Shown here: positions 1 to 8,775 of the stretch, in pieces | How positions within the stretch are numbered: position 1 is the stretch's first letter | How the letters are laid out: every line of letters starts with the position of its first letter | Source of the DNA: Kalmanozyma brasiliensis GHG001 | Taxonomy: Eukaryota > Basidiomycota > Ustilaginomycetes > Ustilaginales | NCBI RefSeq assembly: GCF_000497045.1 | Contig: NW_015961970.1 | Coordinates: 1,698,829 to 1,762,828, forward strand | Length of the DNA stretch: 64,000 nt | Reading direction: 5' to 3' | The notes under the pieces: model-generated | What the model saw: only the letters and a program-made list of their open reading frames with translations | Databases searched by the model: none | What the model was told of the DNA's origin: nothing | Position numbers and translations under genes: made by a program

Positions 1-661
1 TACCATATCTTGCTGTGGAGGCAAAGTTGACAGGGTTTCAGGCGTACACAGCCCCTGCCTGTCAACTCAGCCAGCCAGCCCATGTGCTTGCTATCTCAGA
101 CCTCGGCAGCCAAAATCTTCTGCCGAACCCTTGGCCTGTGCTTTGGCCCCTAGACCTGGATTAAGGTTCCGGCCTAACACTAACGTCAATAGGATGCAAA
201 AAGCAAGGATGTTACATTCAATAAAGTTTGGCAAATACTAAATAATTCGTGACGCAGAACCGAGGCCAATCGGATCACATTTTCACACGAGAGAGAGAAA
301 AAGGTGTGGATGTTGCGGGCCAACTGAGGTGGCTCAGCTCTTCTTAGGCAATCCAAGCCGCGTGAGAGAGAGGCAGGCAAGGTGACGTTGAAGCGCCACC
401 TCACACACACCGCAAGCGCACACCGTAAACGAACTGGCTGTGTTTCTGGAGATTTCTATCGAGATACAGGGCCAGACCGCAGATCTTCCCCCGCACAGAC
501 ACAGCTATCCCTTTTGGCGAGGCCGCAATTTCTTTCGTGTATCGTCATTTTGACGTCGACAATTCAGTTTGTATCCCTTTCACGTCTCCTTCCCCACTTG
601 ACCCGCTCAGCATCGTCTTGATCTTCTTCCTCCTCAGCTAGAACTCGGGTCTCCCACTTGC
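1..661. other. Intergenic, upstream of cytochrome b5 reductase
   Basis: No supported gene. Open frames here are short and have no recognisable product. The last 150 bases are pyrimidine-rich (cytosine and thymine tracts around 500-655), as is usual for a fungal 5' leader before the start at 662. Confidence 0.5.
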
Positions 662-1799
662 ATGGTCCTTATCGAACAAGTCGTCCTTATTGCTTCCATC
701 TTGGTCACCTTTGGCGTCTGTCTTGCTACCACCAAGTTCGCCGCTCGCCTCTTCCCCAACTTCGAACCTCTTCAGTTTTACGACGCTGCTACCGACCCAA
801 TGGAGCTCAACGTCGTCCTCGCCTTCCTCGTGGGGCTGGTCCTCTCGGTCACCGCCCTGCTCTACTTTGACGCCCGCAAGCTCAAGCCCGTGCTCAACCC
901 CACACAATGGCAACAGTACCGTTTGATGGAGAAGGAGAAGCTCTCCGAAAACACGGCGCTCTATCGCTTCAAGCTCTCCCGCGCTAACAACATCCTCGGT
1001 CTTCCTATCGGACAGCACATCTCCGTCAAGGCCACCATCGACGGCAAGGATGTGCAGCGCTCGTACACCCCTACTTCGTCGGACGACGACCACGGATTCT
1101 TTGACCTCGTGGTCAAGTCCTACGAGAAGGGTAACGTCTCCAAGTACATTGGCGCTATGAAGATTGGCGACCTGCTCTCCGTCAAGGGGCCCAAGGGTCA
1201 GATGCGATACGGTCCCGGTCTCTGCCGTCACATTGGCATGATTGCTGGTGGTACCGGTCTCACCCCTTGCCTGCAGATTATCCGCGCTGCGCTCAAGAAC
1301 CCCAAAGACGACACCAAGATCGATTTTATCTACGCCAACGTCAACGTCAGCGACATTCTCCTCAAGAACGAGCTGGATGAGCTCGCCGAGAAGCACAAGG
1401 ACCAGTTCCGCGTTCACTACTTTGTCAACGAGGCTCCCGATGGCTGGAAGGGCGGTGTCGGTTTCGTCACCAAGGAAGCCGTCGAGGAGTTCATGCCAAA
1501 GCCCGCCGACGACATCAAGATCCTCTATTGTGGACCCCCTCCTATGCGGTATTTAGCTTCTGAACCTCCCTGATGTGGATTCGAGCTCCTGGGACCTTCA
1601 TACTGACCCGTCGTCATCACTCTTTTCTTCCACGGATTTTTTTTTTCTCAACGAATTGTATCGACAATTCTCCTCACGAACCCGACTTTTCGTTTTGTTG
1701 GCCGTCTACAGTGATGCTGTCCTCAAGCACCTCGATGCGCTTGGATACGAGAAGCCTCGATCCGTCAGCAAGCTCGAGGACCAGGTCTTCTGCTTCTAA
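662..1799 (+). CDS. cbr1: NADH-cytochrome b5 reductase
   Basis: Flavoprotein that passes electrons from NADH to cytochrome b5 for sterol and fatty-acid modification; the family sits on the ER or outer mitochondrial membrane. Coding sequence is join(662..1548,1712..1799), 324 residues. The 163-bp intron has a GT at 1549 and an AG at 1710-1711; splicing restores the family C-terminus ending SKLEDQVFCF, which the unspliced frame lacks. Two hydrophobic segments lie at residues 5-25 and 51-68. The FAD motif RSYTPTS is at 133-139, the NADH-binding loop GMIAGGTGLTP at about 192-202 and the CGPPPM motif at 290-295. The first ATG after the pyrimidine-rich leader is used. Function by family is secure; membrane location is inferred. 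Confidence 0.93.
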
Positions 1800-2320
1800 G
1801 AAGATGGTGCACCAAATTTTCCGGCGCATCACGTGGTCTCGAAAATGTCCGCATGGATTTCGGGAACGCCCCGAATCCACTACTCGACTCAAGGCTCCAC
1901 TGCCGGCCGCCTCTCCCTCGTCGGATCATCCGCCACACATCCGCTGCGGGCTGATTCAGCGTTCTTCCTTCAACCTTCCCTCTCGCCGCTCGCCGCGATA
2001 GCAGCAAAGCGGCCACAAATGCGTATCTTTCCCAATGCAATACAGTCTCAAGCATCCGGTGCAGATCGGAGCGTGTGTGTATAATGCAATGCACGACTGC
2101 GAGGATACCCACCTTGTCCGCCGTACTGTTTGCGCTCTTGCCTGCCGAGGGCGTCCTTCGAACCTCTCTCGGCGTTGGCGCTGAAGCACGTCTCAAAAGT
2201 ATGATTGAGAAGGTTTAACTCGATCGTGCCCCGTTGAAGGTTCGAAACAGAGTCGTCATACGGACGAGAAAGGCGGTGTCGACGACGAACAAAGCTCATA
2301 TTACTATTTGTGTATCAGCA
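1800..2320. other. Intergenic between convergent genes
   Basis: 3' flanks of cbr1 (+) and the senescence-domain gene (-). An 83-codon minus-strand frame with an ATG at 2299 lies here, but it has no recognisable product and begins only 22 bp past a stop codon. Contains AAATTTTCCGGC near 1814. Confidence 0.4.
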
Positions 2321-3763
2321 TCAGTAGGCGGGCGGATCCTGGTTCTCCGAAGCCGAGACGTACGACGACTTCTCTGAGGTCGCCGATGAGGTTTGGGCAG
2401 TAGAAGTGCCCGTTGCAGACCCAGACACGGAAGAAGCCACAGCTTGGCCCTTCTCGTCGACCTTGATGGTCACCTCTCGGCCGTCCTGCAGCTTGGCCTT
2501 CATCACGCGGCCTCGAGCAGCTTTGAGCAGTGCACTCCTGCGGATACCCCGTACATCCTTGTACACGATGAACACGTTCTTGCCCGTGCGGCCAAAGGCG
2601 TTGGCGACCTCGCGAGCGTCGTCTCCGTACCTGTGGCCGACCACATCGGAAGCAGCCTGGCCACTGGTGTACAGCAGCGTCTGTGCGCCGGCATCGATAC
2701 CATCGAGAACTGTGTTGGCAGCGATGAGGCCGCGGTTGACAAAGCCGCGGATGCCCTTAGGAGCAGGACCGGAACTTCCATCGGGATTGGTCTTTCGCTG
2801 AATCCCCGTCTTCCTGCCAATTTTGTCACCAATGTTGCCAGCCATCTGCAGAATGGCACCTGTGGTCTTGGCGGACATCTGAACCGCCTGGCCGGACCAG
2901 TCGTTGAGCTGTTGAGCGCTAGCGTGCGTCTTGGGTCCGAACTTGAGTGGGTCTCGACCGGCCTCGGTCTTCTCGTTGTTGGGCGTCGTCGTGCCGGGCG
3001 AGCCAGCAGCGGGCGTCTTGGACATGTACGAGTTTGCCGCACCCTGGATCTTGCCACCGACAAAATCGGCCGATTTGACGATGGTGCGCGAGATGGTGTC
3101 GGCGCCTTTGATCATCCAGTCGCGGCGCTCTTCGGGCGAGAGAACGTCGACCTGGAGGTCCTGCTTCTCCTCGCCCTCGTTGACGGACTCGGGTGGGAGG
3201 TCGATGAGCACGGGGTCTTTTTCGTTGCCCGAGTCAGAGACCGCATCCGACTCTCGGACAGTGAAGCCTTGCACAACACCGAGCACCTGACCGTCCTCGT
3301 CCATGAGCTCCATAGTGCCCGCGTCGGAGCGGTCGTCATCTTCGAAAGCAGCATACTGAGACAGGATCTGCTGGAAGCGAGTGATGGTGTTGACATTGGT
3401 CGTAGCCGGGAGCGAGACCTTGATCGAGGCGCCTTCGAGCTCCACCGAGGGGAAGAGATACGATCGCTTGTATGTGTCGCCCTCCGGAATGATGCGCTGA
3501 TTCGCCGCTACGGGCAGGGAGAAGTCGTCACCGATGGAGAGCACCAGCCAGAGGTCAGTGGAGTGGTCAGCCTCCTTCTCCTTGTTGGTGGTAGTATGGC
3601 TCTGGTGAGCAGAGTCTCGCATCTCAATGGTGACGAGGAGAGCCTGCAGCTTGCCAGAGGCGAGGATGACGGTGTCGCCATGGTATTCTTGCGTGGCGAT
3701 GGCGCCAGGGATGGAGAGGAGCTCCACGCCTTTCGAGGATTGGTCTGAGTTGATGGACGACAT
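2321..3763 (-). CDS. Senescence/spartin-domain protein
   Basis: Single-exon gene for 480 residues. The C-terminal half, about 215-425, has the features of the senescence domain shared by plant ERD7-type proteins and animal spartin: a basic amphipathic stretch beginning near RRDWMIKGAD, Gly/Ala-rich helices such as SADFVGGKIQGAANSY, and the segment GFVNRGLIAANTVLDGIDAG. The N-terminal part (about 1-140) looks like a beta-rich domain followed by an acidic linker. Spartin relatives bind lipid droplets and membranes and take part in lipid transfer; that role is inferred from the family. The start ATG at 3761-3763 is the first in frame. The gene is divergent from the E2 gene at 4482, with about 720 bp of shared upstream region. 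Confidence 0.75.
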   Translation of the reverse strand: MSSINSDQSSKGVELLSIPGAIATQEYHGDTVILASGKLQALLVTIEMRDSAHQSHTTTNKEKEADHSTDLWLVLSIGDDFSLPVAANQRIIPEGDTYKRSYLFPSVELEGASIKVSLPATTNVNTITRFQQILSQYAAFEDDDRSDAGTMELMDEDGQVLGVVQGFTVRESDAVSDSGNEKDPVLIDLPPESVNEGEEKQDLQVDVLSPEERRDWMIKGADTISRTIVKSADFVGGKIQGAANSYMSKTPAAGSPGTTTPNNEKTEAGRDPLKFGPKTHASAQQLNDWSGQAVQMSAKTTGAILQMAGNIGDKIGRKTGIQRKTNPDGSSGPAPKGIRGFVNRGLIAANTVLDGIDAGAQTLLYTSGQAASDVVGHRYGDDAREVANAFGRTGKNVFIVYKDVRGIRRSALLKAARGRVMKAKLQDGREVTIKVDEKGQAVASSVSGSATGTSTAQTSSATSEKSSYVSASENQDPPAY

Positions 3764-4481
3764 GCTTGCTGGAAGAGATGGTGGTTCAGAGTCAACCTAT
3801 CGTCAGCGAGGGTCGCTCACTGGGGCCGTTGTTCCAAAACCCGAGCTCGTGTTCTTGCATGCGTTTGCGTCTCGACAAGGAATAAGACTCGGTCTCGCCT
3901 AGCCACCTTGTCACTGCCACGTTTCAGCCGAGCACAACCACACTACGGCGGTCTCAGTTGCAGCACAAGCATCGCTCTCGACACAAAGTGGAATTGGCCA
4001 GGACAGAAGGTCATCACAGCCACGGAGTATCCAGAAGCTCAAGTCAACAATGATGCATGGGCCCTCACCAGCTGTCAAAAATCGTGTTGCATCTGCGGAG
4101 TCTTGGCGCGTCTGAGCGTCATAGCCTTGCTGTTGCCAGGCTGACAAGCCTGCGAACTTTCTAAAATAGGAAAGCGTGCTGAGCAGCCACAAAACTTCCT
4201 GGCTGAGTATCGAAATTTTATTTCAATGTGTTAGGTCGATCCCGCACTGATCCTCCACACTCAAATTTCCGGCTGAAACACGCTTGACCTCAAACTCAGC
4301 TCTCTCACGCTCACTCTTCTGACTCGAAAACACCTCACGCGAGCAATACATCCCGCTCGCGGTCTTGATCACCTCTACTACCATCATCATCACGACACTT
4401 CGCTAGCATAGCCTCAGGTCGAGAACCTCGTCGCACGGGCGCACGCATTCATCGACCCGTCCGAGCATAGCATTGGTCGAA
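3764..4481. promoter_or_regulatory. Divergent promoter region
   Basis: 718 bp between two divergent starts, no gene seen. It holds AAATTTCCGGCTGA at 4263-4276, one copy of an AT-core plus GGCTGA motif seen in several other intergenic regions of this window, and a CT-rich leader at about 4290-4400. Confidence 0.4.
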
Positions 4482-5317
4482 ATGGCTTCCGCGAAACGAA
4501 TCGGCAAGGAGCTCGCCGACCTCACCAAAGAGCCTGTCGCCGGCATCACCGTCGAGCCCAAGGAGGACAATATCTACAAATGGACTGCCAAGCTTACGGG
4601 TCCAGCAAAGAGCCCTTATGCGGGCGGTACTTTCTTGGTTGACATGGACTTTCCCATAGAGTATCCCTTCAAGTCGCCCAAGGTCAAGTTCCACACGCCT
4701 ATCTACCATCCCAACATTGACGAGGGAGGAAGTGAGTACCACACACGGAGCAAGCTCGGCTATCACGCGGGAGCATTCGTGGACAAACCCTCGTAACGGC
4801 CTGACTGACCTTCTCCCTTGCTTCATTCGGATCATCTAGACCTCTGCGTCGGCATTCTCAAGAGCGAGGCGTGGAAGCCAAGCACAAAGGCGGTGACCAG
4901 TAAGTGTCTAGACCATCTTAGGGTTCTGAGGTCGAGGCAAATGCTGACCAGCTCCCCTCTACCTCTTTCTCCTGCTTCTTTCTGCTGCCGCACTCAGTCT
5001 TGCTCTCCATACTTCAGCTCCTCGAAGAGCCCAACCCAGACGATGCTTTGGTAGCCTCGATCGGTAAGCGCCCAGACACCAGGCCACAAAGATTCGAATG
5101 AGCATCAAGCTGACGTACATCCCCCTCCTTCAACCATGTACGCAATCATAGCCGAGCTCTACAACGCGGACAGGGCCAAGTTTGACAAGACAGCGCAGGA
5201 GTGGACCCAGAAGGTAAGCACGCACTACCGTCAGATGGCGCGAGAGTCATGATCAAGGACACTGACACCACTTGCTCTCGATCGTATCCTTGTGACACAC
5301 AGCACGCTTCTGCATGA
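4482..5317 (+). CDS. Ubiquitin-conjugating enzyme E2, Ubc14-like
   Basis: Class I E2 (UBC fold only) that carries ubiquitin as a thioester on cysteine. Five exons: join(4482..4731,4840..4899,4998..5063,5152..5213,5303..5317), giving 150 residues. Every junction is GT-AG and restores a continuous UBC domain; the last exon codes only four residues (HASA). HPN is at 76-78 and the active cysteine is C86 in NLCVGILKS, itself created at the first splice junction. The ending EEPNPDDALVASIAELYNAD recalls S. pombe Ubc14 more than the Ubc4/5 group; this is from memory of the family. The true start is the ATG at 4482; an upstream in-frame TTG is not needed. It is the most intron-dense gene in the window. 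Confidence 0.9.
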
Positions 5318-5742
5318 GTACAAGAGCTCAAATTGAAGATTATACCTCTATGATGCCTTGACTACTCCAATATCGGCACGCAGCACGAACAATCCCTTCA
5401 CTCTTCAGCGTCTAAAAGCAATGTACCAACAGCTCATTTGCAAGCATTCTATTCTTATCGTTCTCACAAACCCCTTGAGGACCTGGAAATGGGACCATCC
5501 ATGACTGATGCGGACTGAGAACGCTGGCCGCGCTATCGCTGCAACACCATCGACCGCTCTTGAAGTCGTCAAAGAGACAGCACCCAGCAACAATACTACA
5601 ACGCGCCTATTTCATGCACGTTGTGTTGGTCTGTGAATCCGACTTTGACCCTTTTGAGAAGATCGTGGCTTCTCGTGTTGCTCGACTCAGCCGTATCGAT
5701 TCCACCATCACATAAAACACACCCACTTGGGCTCGGATCAAG
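5318..5742. other. Intergenic, upstream of mcp1-like gene
   Basis: About 420 bp with no supported gene; holds the E2 terminator region and the promoter of the following gene. Confidence 0.4.
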
Positions 5743-6645
5743 ATGGTGACGCACATCCTCGGTCTGCGGCTGGAGGGCTCGCAACTCAGCATCCCAGCGG
5801 TGCATCGACGCAGGACCCTCTCCGTCTTGACACGCCTACAATCCGCATCAGCAGCTGCTCTGGGCGCATTCGGCGTGGTCCATCTCTCAGCACCACTGGT
5901 TGGGCTTTTGCATCTGGGCGGCGATGTCAACGATCGAGTCGACGCGGTGTCAAGATGGATGCTGCTTGGTCGAGTAGCGTACCAGAGTTCAATAGGAGAG
6001 GCGGTGCTATGGGCAGCATTGGCGACGCACTTGGTATCGGGCGTGGCCAAGCGGCTGGTCACAAGGTTCACTGTTGCTCGTTCAGCAACAGAGCCTTCGG
6101 AAGTCAAGCAGCAAGCTGCGCTGGAAGAGGCGGTGGCAGTGCCGACAAGAGCCCCGGCGAAGCTCAGCATGGCTCAGAAGTCTGGATACGTTCTTGCGCC
6201 ATTCGTGATACACCACGCCTTTGTCAACCGCATCCTCCCATCTTCTTCGAAGCCGCCTATCTCGAACGTGTCCCCGTCGGAGCTCGACTACTCTTTCGTA
6301 GCACATACCCTCTCGCATACGAACACGGCCATTCGTATTTTCTCGGCTACCGCTTATACGGTTCTCATCGGCGCTTTTGCCGTACACACCGTCTATGCCG
6401 TTCCAGCTTTGCTCAGAATGCTCCCGAAGAGCTCGAACGGTGCCAGTGACAAGGTACGGAAGCCAAAACGTCGCTCACAGACTCAAGTTGCCTCATCATT
6501 GGCAATCGTCTTGCTGGCAAGTCTGTTCGCCATCGTTCCATTCAGGTCTAGCGACAAGCTGACCGTTTCAGGCGCTCTCAAGGATCGATACGATGCCGTG
6601 CTGGGGCTGGCTTTCCCCACCCGCTTCTTCTTGCAATCAACTTAG
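5743..6645 (+). CDS. Mcp1-like mitochondrial outer-membrane protein
   Basis: Single exon, 300 residues. Two related hydrophobic units are visible: one near residues 33-110 (GAFGVVHLSAPLVGLLHLGG) and one near 145-230 (GYVLAPFVIHHAFVNRILP), followed by a further membrane segment near 250. This duplicated pattern, with histidine in each unit, matches the fungal Mcp1 (MDM10-complementing protein, DUF1691) family, whose yeast member acts with Vps13 in lipid homeostasis at mitochondria. The assignment rests on my reading of the repeated motif and topology, not on an alignment. The stop lies only 53 bp from the stop of the convergent gene on the other strand. Confidence 0.65.
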   Translation: MVTHILGLRLEGSQLSIPAVHRRRTLSVLTRLQSASAAALGAFGVVHLSAPLVGLLHLGGDVNDRVDAVSRWMLLGRVAYQSSIGEAVLWAALATHLVSGVAKRLVTRFTVARSATEPSEVKQQAALEEAVAVPTRAPAKLSMAQKSGYVLAPFVIHHAFVNRILPSSSKPPISNVSPSELDYSFVAHTLSHTNTAIRIFSATAYTVLIGAFAVHTVYAVPALLRMLPKSSNGASDKVRKPKRRSQTQVASSLAIVLLASLFAIVPFRSSDKLTVSGALKDRYDAVLGLAFPTRFFLQST

Positions 6646-6698
6646 GCTACGACTGTACCAATATTAGTTGCATCCAAGACATGGAGGATCTACTCAGA

Positions 6699-8507
6699 TC
6701 ATGTGCTGGCAGGAACTTTCTTCTTGGTCCACCTCACTGTCCCCGGTTGCTGGTTGTCCTTGCACGCGCCCTCCTGTGCCAACATGACCGCCTGAGCATT
6801 CTGCTCCTTGCTGATCTTCCAAAAGCGCACCGTGCAGTCGATATCCTCGTATCCCTTCACGACTTTATCGAGAAGCTCCCACAGGTCCCTGTCGGGCACC
6901 TGCTCGCCGATCATGCCCAGTGGAGACTCGGCCATGATGCGCCACTTGTTGTGGCGCCATTCCCAGATCCATCGGCTGATGCCGTCGACCAGCCAGCCGT
7001 GGTGGGTCGCGATGACGATCTTATCGAAGCCCTCCGACTCCCATTTGTTGAACTCAAGCGCGGCCAGTGCCGAACGGAGGGCAGCACGGCGAACGGTCGA
7101 GTGGGCGAAGTCAGGCGGTCGTTCGAGTCTGCGGGAGAAGTTGGGCTCGACCGTCACCTCTGGTGCGCGCTGGTAGGCTGGCTGACGAGACCGAGGGTCG
7201 TGAGTCGGGCAAAAGACGAAGCCCAGGCCAGCGCGCTTCTCTTCGCTCTCAACACCGGTGACAGGAGAAGACGCGTTGAGCTGAGCCTCGAGCGATTTGT
7301 AGTCCGGAAGCTTGCCCGCGCCAAACATGGCCTTCCTCGTAGCTTCGACAGAGAAGTCGGTCGGGATCGAGCTGTAGATCGAGGCTGCGTCGGATGGCCC
7401 CTTTCGGGGGGCTGAAGTGTTGGTGGTGAGGATGGAGCTCGCGTCGCTTCCGAGCTTCAACGCAGCTACCTGCCCAGGCGTCAAGGCGGCCCCTGCGCAT
7501 AGGATCAGCATCTGGCGTGGATCGATCTTACGCACGTATCGGAGCGGTCGCCATGGCCGGGGATCAGGCACGAACAGATCCTCGGCGAGCAGCTCGCCCA
7601 TTCGAGCCGTTCTGACCGTCGCAGCGTCCGAGGCGGAGGACGCAGGGAACAAACTGGCTTCGTAGGCTGAAGGCACTCTTCCCTCGCTGGCCTCCTCGAA
7701 TTGGGTGATGCCCGCCTTCTTTTCCTTGTCAGTGATGCGGTCGAGCGCTCGATGAGATGTCCAGGTGCTGGACGCAGTCCATGGTGTCTGTGCGCTACCC
7801 GCGTCGCCAAGGATGGAAGGAGGCGGGCGAAACGGAGCTGCGACTGCGTTGGCAGTCACATTCTTTGGCAGCGTCTGCGTGCGTCCAGCAACCAGCGTAT
7901 ACGTTGTGATCTTGGACTGCGCCGACGCAGCTGTAGCGTTGGTCGCAATGGAAGCCGCGTCGCTGTCCTTTGCTTGCGTGTTGTCCGCTGGCGCTGCAAT
8001 CGATCCGTCAGGGATCTCGAAAGGCGCTGCAACATCTCCCTGGATCGGAGCGGTCGCCTCTGCATTCGGATTCTGTTGCTCGACGCTGTCCTTGTACGCT
8101 TGTGCTTGTGTTCGGCCTTGATCGTCTAACTCTGGCTCCTGTTTGGATGCTGAAGCTTTCCGCTTCGCCTCGATCTCGCGCGCAAAGTCGTACTCCTGAG
8201 CGCTGCGATCGTGCATCTTTGCTGGGATGAAGAGTCGCTTGACCGAGTTGTGCTGAGCAAGCGCATCGGGCGCATAGGAGATACCGCCTGGCACATCAAG
8301 CCTGACCTGGTAAGCAGATTGCTGCTGCGTATCCTTGTCCAGCGTCTGAGCCGCTTGTGTAGAGGTGTCTCCCTCGCTTGTTGGCAGCACAACTTCGTAC
8401 GAGGTGCCGCTTTCGTACGGGCGCCGTGAGCTGCTTGCAGAAGTAGACGACTTGGACGCAGAAGGACGAGCCCATGCTTGGAGGTAGCGATAGTCCGGCG
8501 CTGACAT
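6699..8507 (-). CDS. RNase H-like fold protein lacking catalytic acids
   Basis: Single exon, 602 residues. Residues 1-320 are low-complexity and Ser/Ala/Gln-rich. From about 330 to 582 the protein follows the layout of fungal RNase H1-like proteins: a first strand (LILCAGAAL, 334-342), a helix RRAALRSALAALEFNKWESE (473-492), a strand VIATHHGWLVDGI (498-510), a basic segment ending KWR (521-523), PDRDLWELL (538-546), and NAQAVMLAQEGA (570-581). At the usual Asp-Glu-Asp-Asp positions I read A338, A476, H502 and V574, so all four metal-binding acids look replaced. About 90 residues are inserted after strand 1. It is probably a non-catalytic scaffold or nucleic-acid binder; this is inference. The start is the ATG at 8505-8507; the gene is divergent from cdc23. 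Confidence 0.6.
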   Translation of the reverse strand: MSAPDYRYLQAWARPSASKSSTSASSSRRPYESGTSYEVVLPTSEGDTSTQAAQTLDKDTQQQSAYQVRLDVPGGISYAPDALAQHNSVKRLFIPAKMHDRSAQEYDFAREIEAKRKASASKQEPELDDQGRTQAQAYKDSVEQQNPNAEATAPIQGDVAAPFEIPDGSIAAPADNTQAKDSDAASIATNATAASAQSKITTYTLVAGRTQTLPKNVTANAVAAPFRPPPSILGDAGSAQTPWTASSTWTSHRALDRITDKEKKAGITQFEEASEGRVPSAYEASLFPASSASDAATVRTARMGELLAEDLFVPDPRPWRPLRYVRKIDPRQMLILCAGAALTPGQVAALKLGSDASSILTTNTSAPRKGPSDAASIYSSIPTDFSVEATRKAMFGAGKLPDYKSLEAQLNASSPVTGVESEEKRAGLGFVFCPTHDPRSRQPAYQRAPEVTVEPNFSRRLERPPDFAHSTVRRAALRSALAALEFNKWESEGFDKIVIATHHGWLVDGISRWIWEWRHNKWRIMAESPLGMIGEQVPDRDLWELLDKVVKGYEDIDCTVRFWKISKEQNAQAVMLAQEGACKDNQQPGTVRWTKKKVPAST

Positions 8508-8775
8508 GATTGTAGGCTATCTCTGTGGTGGTGATGGTCAGAAAGCAAGAAGCAGAGATCCCAACCACAGCGAATGGGTGAAGAGTGTGTCACTTTCAGG
8601 GTCCGTGGTTGCATGCCGAATCGAAGCCTCACGGAAGCTCAAATCCGCGACCGCGGCTGTTGAAATCCGAGTCGCGTTGAGACCAACACAAGACAAAGGC
8701 GCTTTGTTCTCGCTCGCTCTCTGACCATCACTTCCATCTGCCGCTAAGGTCAACACGGGCCCATTCCACGCACCT
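8508..8775. promoter_or_regulatory. Divergent promoter between RNase H-like gene and cdc23
   Basis: A compact 268-bp region must hold both promoters. No TATA box or clear motif was recognised. Confidence 0.4.

Noticed and set aside
638..1417. 259-codon minus-strand frame opposite cbr1
   Set aside because: It mirrors the coding strand of cbr1; long antisense frames are expected in GC-rich genes with biased third positions. The same applies to long frames opposite rps6, arl2, mss116 and rsp5.
2048..2299. 83-codon minus-strand frame starting 22 bp after the senescence-domain stop
   Set aside because: No room for a promoter, no recognised product, and it lies in a convergent 3' region.
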